Counted from the first letter of the stretch, positions 8,114-15,950 are shown. The stretch: 17,170 bases of DNA from Clostridiales bacterium (GCA_012516295.1 JAAYWU010000085.1:1-17170), one strand, 5' to 3'. Translations and numbers: made by a program. Notes: a model not told the origin generated them from the letters alone.

Positions 8114-9025
8114 TCAGCCGATCGTTTTTATTTCGCATTCCAGTTCCACATTCGTCTGCCGATACACGGTTTCCTTTATAATATCAATCAGTTCCAGCAC
8201 GTCGCGGCAGGTCGCATCGCCCGTATTTACAATAAACCCGGCATGCTTTGTGCTTACCATGGCGCCGCCCACGCTCCTGCCCTTTAAACCGCAGTTTTCA
8301 ATCAATGCCCCGGCAAAGTGGCCCTCCGGGCGCTTAAATACACTCCCGGCGCTTGGCATTTCAAGGGGCTGTTTTGTTTTTCTGCGGGCAAGCAGTTCGT
8401 CCATACGGGCTGCAATTTGGTCCCGGTCTCCCCTTTTCAGACGAATGGTAAGGGAGAGAATCGTGCAGCCATTGTCGGTCTAGGCGGTGTGGCGATAGCC
8501 CATCCCCAGCTTTGGACCGCTAAGCGAACCGATTTCCCCTGTTTTCGTAATATGCGTACAGGAAGTCAGCACGCTTTCCATTGCACATTCGTAGGCGCCC
8601 GCGTTCATAAACGCCGCGCCTCCGGCCGCACCGGGAATCCCCCACGCAAATTCAAGCCCGGTGAGCGAATGTTCCCTTGCAAAAACGCAGAGGCCGGCCA
8701 GCGTTGCACCCGCGCCACAGCGGATTGTGCAATCGTCGCCGGTAAATTGTATCTGGCTGAATTCCCCGGCCAGCGCACCCACTCCGCCGCGAATTCCATT
8801 GTCGCTGACAAGTATATTGGAGCCATTGCCGATAGGCAGCAGCGGCACTTCAAGCTCATTGGCAGCCTTGTACAGCTTTTGAATGGCTTCCATGCTGTAT
8901 ACGGTAATAAACAGATCCGCCGGCCCCCCTATTTTGAAGGTGGTATGGCGGCTCATCGGTTCGTCGCACCGGACTTTGCAGCCCAAGTCTTTCGCCGTGT
9001 TCGCTAACTGTTCCAGTCGATTCAT
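8114..9025 (-). pseudogene. murB: UDP-N-acetylenolpyruvoylglucosamine reductase MurB, interrupted by one in-frame TAG
   Basis: MurB reduces UDP-GlcNAc-enolpyruvate to UDP-MurNAc with FAD and NADPH, the second committed step of peptidoglycan synthesis. The reading frame from ATG 9025 to TGA 8114 spans 304 codons, normal for type IIb MurB. A TAG at 8482-8480 breaks it after GMGYRHTA (residue 181), and the same frame continues at once with TDNGCTILSLTIRL. The N-terminal piece has the FAD domain (RHTTFKIGGPADLF, LPIGNGSNILVSDNGIRG, WGIPGAAGGAAFMNAGAY). The catalytic-serine motif SAGSVFKRPEG and the LIENCGLKG segment lie only beyond the stop, so the short product should be inactive. An internal ATG at 8404 has no ribosome binding site. 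Start 9025 is preferred over 9037 because GGAGGG lies between them; it overlaps the PHP gene as ATGA. The cause could be mutation, sequence error or readthrough. Confidence 0.9.
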
Positions 9026-9783
9026 TTTGCCCTCCATGATTTGGATTGAAAGACCGGATCGTTCTTTACCACGGAATACTCTTCTAAGTAAGCATGGAAG
9101 CGATCCACGCTTGCGTTTACCACAAGCTCTTCCGGAAAATCCAGTTCCTTCAATAATTCCAAGGAATGTTCAAAACATCCAACCGTTGCGGATATATGGG
9201 AATCCGAATTTATAATGATTGGAACGCTGTGTTTTTTACATAGCTCCATGATTTTTTTGCAGTTCGGTATGGATGTCTTCCGTCCTATAAAACTGCCTTC
9301 GTTCAATTCAACCAGTTTCCCCGTACGCCCAAACTCGGGGATTACTGTTTCAAAATCATATTCATACTCTTTTGTACCGCTGTGCCCAATCACATGAATC
9401 TGCGGGTTTTTCGTTATGTTCATCCATGCATTCGTAACCGCGTCTACGGTCGGTTTTTCGCAACGGAAGGCTTCTTCGTGAATGGATGCGACCAGCCAAT
9501 CCATTCTCCCCACAGAATCCGGCTCAAGATCAATGTTGCCGTCCGTATCGATAATATTCGTTTCCTGCCCGCGCAGGACAAGAACACCTTCCATAAAACG
9601 CGGTATCACTTTCATATTTTCGAAATACCATTGCCCCGGCGCCCCTGGCATGCTGCGGCCATGATCGGTAATTGCGATTGCATACAGCTTTTTAAGCGCT
9701 GCAGCGTGTATCATTTCCTGTAATGTGCTGTACGCGTGTGTAGATGCAATCGTATGCGTATGTGTATCTGCTATGATATTCAT
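9022..9783 (-). CDS. PHP-domain phosphatase/hydrolase, YcdX-like
   Basis: This is a stand-alone PHP-family metal-dependent phosphoesterase, probably cytosolic. The 253 aa from ATG 9783 include the metal-binding motifs H8-T-H10, AITDHG (D40-H41), a VASIHEE segment, VIGHSG, and INSDSH late in the chain. These match the trinuclear-metal PHP phosphatases such as YcdX. Start 9783 is chosen because AAGGAGTAAGA directly precedes it; a longer frame to 9846 lacks such a site. The gene lies between hprK and murB, a placement known in other Clostridia, and shares an ATGA overlap with murB. Its natural substrate is not shown by the sequence. Confidence 0.88.
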   Translation of the reverse strand: MNIIADTHTHTIASTHAYSTLQEMIHAAALKKLYAIAITDHGRSMPGAPGQWYFENMKVIPRFMEGVLVLRGQETNIIDTDGNIDLEPDSVGRMDWLVASIHEEAFRCEKPTVDAVTNAWMNITKNPQIHVIGHSGTKEYEYDFETVIPEFGRTGKLVELNEGSFIGRKTSIPNCKKIMELCKKHSVPIIINSDSHISATVGCFEHSLELLKELDFPEELVVNASVDRFHAYLEEYSVVKNDPVFQSKSWRAK

Positions 9784-9844
9784 TCTTACTCCTTGTTTCT
9801 GTTCCATACTTGTAATATTTCGGCTGTTTCCGCAAAACAAATGC

Positions 9845-9861
9845 ATTCGGGCAAACCGAAT
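9845..9861 (-). terminator. Weak hairpin between hprK and the PHP gene
   Basis: On the minus strand, ATTCGG, loop TTTGC, CCGAAT forms a 6 bp stem followed by GCATTTGTTTT. The T run is delayed, so it may be an mRNA-stability or partial attenuation element rather than a full terminator. It lies 9 nt after the hprK stop. Confidence 0.3.
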
Positions 9862-9870
9862 AAAGCCCTT

Positions 9871-10836
9871 TTAAAATTCCAGTTCCCGCTTTTTCTCCTG
9901 CTCCTGCAGAATCGACATATCCATGCCCAGATTCTGCATCAGCTCCTGCGCCGCATTATATCCCATTTTTTTCTGGCGGTTGTTCATGGCGGCAACTTCG
10001 ATAATAATGGCAAGGTTTCTGCCCGGCTTAACCGGAATGGTCAGCACCGGCACTTTAATTCCAAGAATCTCTGTGTATTCGCTGTCGATGCCCATACGGT
10101 CGTAAACCTTTTGATTATCCCAAATCTCAAGGTTGATAACCATATCGATTTTCTCCGTCATCTTTACGGCGCCCATACCGAAAATACGGCGTGCGTTAAT
10201 AATGCCTATGCCGCGCAGCTCGATAAAATGCCGGATGTTTTCGGGGGCCTGTCCCACAAGCGATTTCGCGGATACCCTGCGGATTTCCACCGCGTCGTCC
10301 GCAATCAGGCGGTGTCCGCGTTTAATCAGCTCAATCGCCGTTTCGCTTTTACCGACGCCGCTGTCGCCGACCAGCAGGATTCCTTCGCCGTAAACTTCAA
10401 CCAGCACCCCGTGCCGTGTAATCCGGGGAGCCAGTTCTACGTTCATAAAGGATACCAGCGCGGCCACCAGGCTGGACGTTGTTTCCGGCGTGCCCAAAAG
10501 CGGTATTTCATTGACTTTCACCGCATTTAAAAGCTCCGGCATCGGCTCGATATTGCGGGCTACAATTGCCGCGGGCGGTTTTTTAGAGAAAATTTCATTT
10601 AATACTTCGGCACGCTCTTGCGAGGAAATGGATTTTAAAAACGAAGTTTCCGCATTGCCGAAAACAATAATCCGTCTTGTGTCGTAATAATCGTAAAAAC
10701 GATTCAGCTCAAGCCCCGGCCTATTGACATCCATAGAGGATATTAAAATATTTTCCGGGTCGCCGGGCATAAAAATCGTTTCCAGCGCAAGCTCTTTTAT
10801 TACTTTTGACAGAGGCACGGTAAATCCTGTATCCAA
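9871..10836 (-). CDS. hprK: HPr kinase/phosphorylase
   Basis: HprK phosphorylates the PTS carrier HPr on Ser46 and reverses this with phosphate, setting CcpA-dependent catabolite control in Firmicutes. The 321 aa protein has an N-terminal Mur-ligase-like domain (about 1-130) and a kinase domain with the P-loop GDSGVGKS (157-164), conserved H142 and acidic D180-D181, and the signature ELRGIGIINA (206-215). The start is taken as TTG at 10836 because no ATG is nearby, VPLSKVIKEL then aligns with the normal family opening, and AGGTG lies six nt upstream. The TTG sits in a run of seven T. It heads the operon that ends at pfkA. Confidence 0.95.
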   Translation of the reverse strand: MDTGFTVPLSKVIKELALETIFMPGDPENILISSMDVNRPGLELNRFYDYYDTRRIIVFGNAETSFLKSISSQERAEVLNEIFSKKPPAAIVARNIEPMPELLNAVKVNEIPLLGTPETTSSLVAALVSFMNVELAPRITRHGVLVEVYGEGILLVGDSGVGKSETAIELIKRGHRLIADDAVEIRRVSAKSLVGQAPENIRHFIELRGIGIINARRIFGMGAVKMTEKIDMVINLEIWDNQKVYDRMGIDSEYTEILGIKVPVLTIPVKPGRNLAIIIEVAAMNNRQKKMGYNAAQELMQNLGMDMSILQEQEKKRELEF

Positions 10837-10858
10837 AAAAACACCTGCTTCCTATTTT

Positions 10859-10898
10859 ATTATATCTTCATTATATCTCAACCGGCATAAAGTTTAAA
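10859..10898 (-). promoter_or_regulatory. Likely promoter of the hprK-to-pfkA operon
   Basis: On the minus strand TTTAAA (10898-10893), 17 nt, then a perfect TATAAT (10875-10870). A second TATAAT follows at 10864-10859 but has no convincing -35 partner. The untranslated leader would be short, about 25-30 nt. Confidence 0.55.
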
Positions 10899-10936
10899 GT
10901 AAATTATCTATGAAAGGTGAAAATAATCCGGTTCAG

Positions 10937-10972
10937 AAAAGGAAGCATATCCGGCAAACCGGATATGCTTCC
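10937..10972 (-). terminator. Strong terminator of the cdaA-cdaR unit
   Basis: A perfect 14 bp stem (10941-10954 with 10959-10972) around a 4 nt loop is followed on the minus strand by TTTTCTG. It starts 20 nt after the cdaR stop. The plus-strand side has no T run, so it acts on minus-strand transcripts only. Confidence 0.85.
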
Positions 10973-10992
10973 TAAATACATCTGTATCCTAA

Positions 10993-12270
10993 CTAGCTGC
11001 TGATTGCTTTTACGCTGATATTCGCCATATAACTCCCGTAAACCCAGCATCTGGAAGAATTGCCCACGCTAATGCTGACCGGCATTTCCGTATGCCCGGT
11101 AAAATTTTCTTTCCCGGACATATCGATCTGTGCGGAAAGGCTGCCTTCCGTCAATTTCGTGATTTCGCTTTCCGGACCGACAACGGTAACCGTCAGGTTC
11201 TTGGTATAAACGCTTGCGGTCTTACCCGCCGCAAGATTTTTTACGGCGAAATTGCTGACGACCATTTTTCTTGTCGCCATGGAGCCTAAGTTCAGCGAAA
11301 CTTTGGCAACCGGGATGTTACTAAGGTTTTTACAGCTTGCCGGAAGGCTCACGTTAACATCAAAGGTACTTGTCGTCGGGCTTACTCCTGAAAAGTCGAT
11401 CGGCGCCAAGGTGATCTCCGTTAAATTCGCAAGCACATCTTTCGGGCCGGCAACCTCAATGGACTGCGGGCTGATGGTTATCTGATCCGCAGAAAGCGAC
11501 AGGCCGGCCGGTTTATTGGTAAAGCTGGCGCTGAGCGGCAAAACAACTCTGGAAAGAACGGGGATCGTTACATCCACCTTATCCTGGCTCAGCTTAATCT
11601 TGTTGCTTACGACTTTGTTCCCGCTGGCGTCAGTCAAAATCAAGTCGGTGGTAAAGCTCTTGGATTCCCGAAGGGTATCGTTAATTTCATACTGTACAGA
11701 AACTTTGCTGACGCGCGATACTTCCTTTTCCGGACCGGAAACGGTAACCGTATCGATGCTGAAGGTTGGAGAGCTGACAAAATAGGAAGGATCCGATTTG
11801 TAATCCGCCTTATACTTAATCTCATTTTCAATCGGGAGCGTCTTCTCCGCGTAACGGTCTACGCTGATATTCGCCTGGCTCGGGGAGATGGAAACAACAT
11901 CAAAATCCGACAGCGTTCCTTTTTTATTAACAGACAAATCAAATGTATAATTTCCCGGACTTGTAATGGTTGAGGCAAGCTGCGCGACAACCTCCAGATC
12001 GGACGCCTGTATCTGCTTTACGACCAGGCTGTTTCCCTTGATTGACACCGTCGCCGTCTGATTCACCGGGCTGAAAACCTTCAGACCGTCTTCCTGTGCG
12101 GCATCCGAAAGCCGGATGGTAATCGGCACGTCGGTAATCTGTCTTGGGAATTCCTCCGTATCGGTTAACGCCATGAAAATCCACAAGCCCATGGCCATGA
12201 GTACGGAAAAAAACATGACAAACTTATCGTTGTAAAATAATCTTCCAATACTGAATTTTTTAATCTTCAT
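10993..12270 (-). CDS. cdaR: YbbR-domain protein CdaR, regulator of diadenylate cyclase
   Basis: CdaR is a membrane-anchored extracytoplasmic protein that binds CdaA and tunes c-di-AMP synthesis. The 425 aa protein begins with a basic segment and one membrane helix (about 17-35, KFVMFFSVLMAMGLWIF), followed by a beta-rich outside part with repeated YbbR modules. Recurrent patterns such as ITVPVLSRVVLPLS, IEVAGPKDVLANLTEI and LTVTVVGPESEITKLTE mark the repeats; about four can be seen. Start 12270 overlaps the cdaA stop as ATGA, and AGGAGGG lies ten nt upstream. It ends in TAG, so amber is used here as an ordinary stop. A terminator follows, and no glmM gene is linked. Confidence 0.92.
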   Translation of the reverse strand: MKIKKFSIGRLFYNDKFVMFFSVLMAMGLWIFMALTDTEEFPRQITDVPITIRLSDAAQEDGLKVFSPVNQTATVSIKGNSLVVKQIQASDLEVVAQLASTITSPGNYTFDLSVNKKGTLSDFDVVSISPSQANISVDRYAEKTLPIENEIKYKADYKSDPSYFVSSPTFSIDTVTVSGPEKEVSRVSKVSVQYEINDTLRESKSFTTDLILTDASGNKVVSNKIKLSQDKVDVTIPVLSRVVLPLSASFTNKPAGLSLSADQITISPQSIEVAGPKDVLANLTEITLAPIDFSGVSPTTSTFDVNVSLPASCKNLSNIPVAKVSLNLGSMATRKMVVSNFAVKNLAAGKTASVYTKNLTVTVVGPESEITKLTEGSLSAQIDMSGKENFTGHTEMPVSISVGNSSRCWVYGSYMANISVKAISS

Positions 12271-13151
12271 TTCTTTTTCGCCCTCCTTATGGAAGGGAGA
12301 AAGCTCTGCCGTTTTTCGCTCTGCTCGGTTTCGCTGGTAAGAACCAGGTTCTCGAGCTGGCTTTTCAGCGTTTCCCTGGTATAATTTCGCGTAAGCACAC
12401 CATTAACCGCAACGGAAATCTGCCCGGTTTCCTCGGAAACAATCACTACAACCGCATCGGAGTTCTCGCTCATGCCAATTCCGGCACGATGCCTTGTACC
12501 AAGTTCAATACTGACATTGTCGCTTTTTGTAAGCGGCAGAATGCACCCGGCTGCATAAACCATCCCGTCGCGTAAAATCATGGCGCCATCATGAAGCGGA
12601 GCTTTGTTGAAAAAAAGATTGCAGATGATCGGAACGGACGGAATCGCGTTTACAACCGTACCTGTATCGATAATGTCCCCCAGCTTCGTTTTCCTTTCAA
12701 AAATGATCAGCGCACCGGTTCTCTGCTTCTGTAAAACGGCGACGGCATCCACAACCGCGTTTACGCATTTTCGGTTTTTCCGAGCCAATGCTTCATAATC
12801 ATCCTGCGGCATACCGAACATCCATGGCTTATTTCCAATGCCGCTTCGACCGATCTGTTCCAGCGCGCGCCGAATTTCCGGCTGGAAGACAATAAGCAGC
12901 GCCATCACACTAAACTGGAAAAAGTAAGCGAGCAGGTTTCTCATCATATACAGCTTGAGAATATAGGATACGCCCCATACCGCCAAAAGCACAAGGATTC
13001 CCTTTACAAGCTGCTCTGCCCTTGTTTCACGAACAAGTTTTATTCCACTATATATAATAAAAGAAACCAGAATTACGTCCAAAGCATCCGAAACCCGAAA
13101 CTGTTTCGCAAGGCTGAAAAACGAATTCCAAATGTTTACGACTACATCCAT
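12267..13151 (-). CDS. cdaA: Membrane diadenylate cyclase CdaA (DacA)
   Basis: CdaA makes cyclic di-AMP from two ATP at the membrane; the messenger controls potassium and osmolyte transport and cell-wall homeostasis. The 294 aa protein has three N-terminal membrane helices (about 22-40, 48-70, 74-90) followed by a DAC domain carrying DGA (188-190) and RHRAG (220-224), the catalytic motifs. The C-terminal 30 residues are charged and probably flexible. Start 13151 has GGAAG upstream and a promoter about 40 nt away. The gene is coupled to cdaR by an ATGA overlap. The usual third gene, glmM, is missing here. Confidence 0.96.
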   Translation of the reverse strand: MDVVVNIWNSFFSLAKQFRVSDALDVILVSFIIYSGIKLVRETRAEQLVKGILVLLAVWGVSYILKLYMMRNLLAYFFQFSVMALLIVFQPEIRRALEQIGRSGIGNKPWMFGMPQDDYEALARKNRKCVNAVVDAVAVLQKQRTGALIIFERKTKLGDIIDTGTVVNAIPSVPIICNLFFNKAPLHDGAMILRDGMVYAAGCILPLTKSDNVSIELGTRHRAGIGMSENSDAVVVIVSEETGQISVAVNGVLTRNYTRETLKSQLENLVLTSETEQSEKRQSFLPSIRRAKKK

Positions 13152-13189
13152 AACTTACTTCCTTCCGCGAGAATAAACGCACCCTTTTT

Positions 13190-13217
13190 ATTGTAGCATA
13201 TATCCTTTTATATGCAA
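13190..13217 (-). promoter_or_regulatory. Promoter of cdaA-cdaR
   Basis: TTGCAT (13217-13212), a 16 nt spacer and TACAAT (13195-13190) lie in the 84 nt gap between the desulfurase stop and cdaA. No terminator is visible after the desulfurase gene, so some readthrough from upstream is also possible. Confidence 0.6.
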
Positions 13218-13235
13218 TCCCTTTATCCCGTATTT

Positions 13236-14372
13236 TCAGATTATTTTATGAACAGCCGCTACAAGCGCGTTCATCTCATTCATCGTGCTGAACGCGGAAG
13301 GAGAGACACGGACAGTACCCTGTTTTAGTGTTCCCATGAAATCGTGCGCAGCAGGCGAACAATGTAACCCCGCCCGTACCGCAATTCCGGCGGCGTTCAG
13401 TTTTTGCGAAACCGTTTCGCTTGGCAAGTCGTTTACGTTAAAAGATAAAACCGGCACAAAGTACGGCCAATCCGGTTCCTCCGTATATAATTTTATATTT
13501 TTATTTTCAGACAGTTTTTTATAAAGATACTTTATAAGAGCCATCTCGTGGCGGTAAATGTTTGGAATTCCTTTGCTTTTGACAAATTCCATTCCGGCAA
13601 GAAGCCCGGCAATGCCCGGCATGTTCTGCGTACCGCTTTCCATACGGTCCGGCATCGTCTGAGGCTGCTCCATGGAAGAAGAGCTTGTTCCGGTGCCGCC
13701 TTCGATAATCGTGTCCAGATTCGAGCCGTTGGGCGTAACCAGCATGCCGGTTCCCATTGGGCCATAAAGGCCTTTATGGCCGGCTACGCAAAGATAATCA
13801 AAGCCGCTTTCCGCCATATCAATCGGCAGAACGCCGGCCGACTGCGCGCAGTCCACGACAATCGGGATATCATACAGATGGGCAAGCGCGGCAATTCGTT
13901 CCACCGGGAGCCGGATTCCCCACACATTGGACGCGTGCGTGCATACAATCAATTTTGTATTTTCGCGAATAGCATTCCGGAATGCGTTCAGCGTCGCATC
14001 GTTATCGCCCGGAAAAACCTTGGCTACCGTATACGTAACGCCGTTTTCCGAAAGCTTCTGCAATGGGCGCATAACCGCATTGTGTTCAAGACTGGATGTA
14101 ACGACATGGTCTCCCGGCTTTAAAAGTCCCTTTAAAACATAGTTCATTGCATGGGTGCAGTTCAGAGTAAACGCAACGCACTCCGGGCCGGGGGCTTTAA
14201 AAAAATCGGCTGCCGCCGTCCGGCAGCGATAGATTTCCTCCGCTGCCGCAAGCGACATGGCGTGACCGGCCCTGCCGGGGTTTGCGCCGTATTTTTTTAA
14301 TGCAATTTGAACCGTATTCTGCACCGAAACTGGCTTTGGATAAGTAGTGGCAGCATTATCAAGATAAATCAT
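13236..14372 (-). CDS. Cysteine desulfurase family protein (class V aminotransferase fold)
   Basis: This PLP enzyme is predicted to take sulfur, or selenium, from cysteine or selenocysteine and pass it on as a persulfide. The 378 aa protein opens with MIYLDNAATTYPKP. PLP-site residues include H97 in SLEHNAV, D174 in VVDCAQSAG and Lys200 in CVAGHKGLYGP. Cys338 in RAGLHCSPAAH sits where the catalytic cysteine is expected. It resembles the SufS-like subfamily often next to DUF3343 genes in Clostridia, rather than IscS (no IscU or IscR neighbour). It starts with an ATGA overlap with that DUF3343 gene, so the two are made together. Whether the cargo is S or Se cannot be told from the sequence. Confidence 0.9.
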   Translation of the reverse strand: MIYLDNAATTYPKPVSVQNTVQIALKKYGANPGRAGHAMSLAAAEEIYRCRTAAADFFKAPGPECVAFTLNCTHAMNYVLKGLLKPGDHVVTSSLEHNAVMRPLQKLSENGVTYTVAKVFPGDNDATLNAFRNAIRENTKLIVCTHASNVWGIRLPVERIAALAHLYDIPIVVDCAQSAGVLPIDMAESGFDYLCVAGHKGLYGPMGTGMLVTPNGSNLDTIIEGGTGTSSSSMEQPQTMPDRMESGTQNMPGIAGLLAGMEFVKSKGIPNIYRHEMALIKYLYKKLSENKNIKLYTEEPDWPYFVPVLSFNVNDLPSETVSQKLNAAGIAVRAGLHCSPAAHDFMGTLKQGTVRVSPSAFSTMNEMNALVAAVHKII

Positions 14373-14599
14373 GATATACCGTCTCTTTCCGCACGTCCAA
14401 GAATTTTAATGCCCATATCGGTTAAAATTTTTTCTGCTTCGTCGGTTCGTTCCGGAACATATATACTATAACCACAGCCGCCAATTTCATTGCCGCGCGG
14501 TGTTCTTTCAACATATGACTTTATTCCGTGACTGAATAAAATGTCGCGGCCCTTCATCGCATACGTAATTGAGTTGACCATAATCATAGGCTTGCCCAT
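14369..14599 (-). CDS. DUF3343 protein, putative sulfur/selenium carrier
   Basis: This 76 aa protein matches the DUF3343 pattern, a small alpha/beta fold proposed to carry S or Se as a persulfide. Cys42 in GNEIGGCGYSIYVP is the candidate carrier residue. Start 14599 is chosen because AGAGGTGAAAACC precedes it; the longer frame to 14671 would run into ispF. The stop overlaps the start of the cysteine desulfurase gene (ATGA). It follows ispF after 40 nt, where CTCTGT and ACAGAG can form a small hairpin just before the ribosome binding site. A role as acceptor for the desulfurase is inferred from the pairing. Confidence 0.82.
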   Translation of the reverse strand: MGKPMIMVNSITYAMKGRDILFSHGIKSYVERTPRGNEIGGCGYSIYVPERTDEAEKILTDMGIKILGRAERDGIS

Positions 14600-14639
14600 G
14601 GTTTTCACCTCTCTGTTTTTATTACAGAGTATGCGATAG

Positions 14640-15131
14640 TCAAGCCTTTTGTCCGTCCCCCACGGACACAATTATACAAACTGCGTGCGCGGCGATCCCT
14701 TCCCCGGCGCCGCTAAAGCCAAGTTCCTCCTCGGTGGTTGCCTTGACACTAATCTGATCAAAACCGGTTTTACAGGCCGCCGCCAAGTTTTTCCGCATCT
14801 CTTCAATATATGGTTTCAGCTTGGGCGCCTGTGCAATAATGGTAGCGTCGATATTTTCTATCTTATAGTTTTTTTCTTCAAGCAATCCGCATACCTTGGA
14901 CAGCAGCAGCAGGCTGTCCGCATTTTTATAAGCGGGGTCCGTGTCGGGGAAATGCCCGCCGATATCGCCAAGCGCCGCGGCACCGAGAAGCGCGTCGGAA
15001 ATTGCATGGGCAAGCACATCCGCGTCCGAATGGCCCAGAAGCCCCTTTTCGAACGGAATGTCCACACCGCCTAAAATGAGTTTCCGACCGGTTACCAAGC
15101 GGTGAACATCATAGCCGTGCCCGATTCTCAT
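14640..15131 (-). CDS. ispF: 2-C-methyl-D-erythritol 2,4-cyclodiphosphate synthase
   Basis: IspF forms the cyclic diphosphate MEcPP in the MEP pathway of isoprenoid precursor synthesis; it is a trimeric, metal-dependent cytosolic enzyme. The 163 aa protein begins [12 protein letters not shown] with metal ligands D8, H10 and H42 ([12 protein letters not shown]). The C-terminal [21 protein letters not shown] segment is the typical end. Start 15131 is preferred over 15149 because AGGAGG precedes it; it overlaps the ispD stop as ATGA. Confidence 0.97.
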   Translation of the reverse strand: MRIGHGYDVHRLVTGRKLILGGVDIPFEKGLLGHSDADVLAHAISDALLGAAALGDIGGHFPDTDPAYKNADSLLLLSKVCGLLEEKNYKIENIDATIIAQAPKLKPYIEEMRKNLAAACKTGFDQISVKATTEEELGFSGAGEGIAAHAVCIIVSVGDGQKA

Positions 15132-15835
15132 TTTTGCATCCTCCTGCATTTCACAATCGCTTCCGCAGTATAAATATCATCATTTGTTGTCAGTTTCAAA
15201 TTTGTATATGTGCCCATACATAAATGAACCTTAACTCCTATATTTTCCACCAGTTGGCAGTCATCCGTATAATCCGCTCCGTCTTTGTGGGCCTGCTTCA
15301 TCGCGTTGAGATAGAGTTCCCGCTCAAAAACCTGCGGGGTTTGAACCGCCCAAAGGGTGGAACGCTCCGGCGTTGATATGACATAATTATCTTTTCCGGT
15401 AATTTTAATTGTATCCTTTACAGGCACCGCAAGCGCAGACGCGCCGCAGCGGATCCCGTCTTTTATGGAAGCGTCTATCTCTTCGGGGGTGACCAATGAC
15501 CTTGCCCCGTCGTGGATTGCAAAAAAAGCGGCATCCACCGGGGCTGCCATTACACCGGCTTCAACCGACTTCTGCCGCGTTATACCGCCTTCTACAATGG
15601 AAATGACTTTTTTTATTTTATATTTTTCAATAAAATCCTTCATCTCCGGCATATCTTCCCGCCGGCACACAACAATAACGTTCTTGACCATTTCAGCCGC
15701 GTCAAACGCAAAAAGTGTATGAACAATCGCGGGCACACCGCAAAGGGGAATAAACTGCTTGGAAAAACCAAGTGCCATCCGCGTGGATTCGCCGGCGGCA
15801 ACAATGATTGCACAGCAGTTGGAATCTTTTCCCAT
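15128..15835 (-). CDS. ispD: 2-C-methyl-D-erythritol 4-phosphate cytidylyltransferase
   Basis: IspD joins CTP to methylerythritol 4-phosphate, the third step of the MEP pathway. The 235 aa protein has the nucleotidyltransferase signature AAGESTRM (13-20) with K26 in GFSKQFIPL, then [33 protein letters not shown] and TPQVFERE, in the family's order. IspE, which acts between IspD and IspF, is not in the window. The start at 15835 follows AAGGAAAGGGACGG. It is the first gene of a four-gene unit. Confidence 0.97.
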   Translation of the reverse strand: MGKDSNCCAIIVAAGESTRMALGFSKQFIPLCGVPAIVHTLFAFDAAEMVKNVIVVCRREDMPEMKDFIEKYKIKKVISIVEGGITRQKSVEAGVMAAPVDAAFFAIHDGARSLVTPEEIDASIKDGIRCGASALAVPVKDTIKITGKDNYVISTPERSTLWAVQTPQVFERELYLNAMKQAHKDGADYTDDCQLVENIGVKVHLCMGTYTNLKLTTNDDIYTAEAIVKCRRMQK

Positions 15836-15876
15836 ATTTGCCGTCCCTTTCCTTATTTTTGAACTGTATCCTTCTT

Positions 15877-15905
15877 ATTATAATATTTTGCGCGCTTCCG
15901 CGCAA
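15877..15905 (-). promoter_or_regulatory. Promoter of the ispD operon with overlapping inverted repeat
   Basis: TTGCGC (15905-15900), a 17 nt spacer and a perfect TATAAT (15882-15877). The -35 box is part of a perfect 7 bp inverted repeat, TTGCGCG-CTTC-CGCGCAA at 15888-15905, that fills the space up to the -10. This is a possible repressor site. Confidence 0.65.
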
Positions 15906-15911
15906 TTATAA

Positions 15912-15950
15912 AATTGTTATTCTCAAAAAATTCAAATTACGTTAACAATT
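15912..15950. repeat. Inverted repeat between divergent promoters
   Basis: AATTGTTA (15912-15919) and TAACAATT (15943-15950) are perfect 8 nt inverted arms, 23 nt apart, in the AT-rich stretch between the ispD and thioesterase promoters. This may be an operator or only AT-rich chance. Confidence 0.35.

Noticed and set aside
8114..8404. C-terminal part of murB as an independent 96 aa gene
   Set aside because: No ribosome binding site before the ATG at 8404; it is in frame with the upstream part and makes sense only as the end of MurB.
9736..10530. Open frame on the plus strand, 264 codons, opposite hprK
   Set aside because: Antisense to the well-supported hprK gene, with unlikely composition and no recognisable domain.
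10834..10842. Run of seven T at the hprK start as a sign of frameshift or programmed slippage
   Set aside because: The frame downstream is intact from the TTG and gives the normal HprK N-terminus; nothing is lost.
9848..10964. Shared GGCAAACCG loop region in the hairpins at 9845-9861 and 10941-10972
   Set aside because: The shared stretch is short, the stems differ, and one is a plain terminator; probably coincidence.
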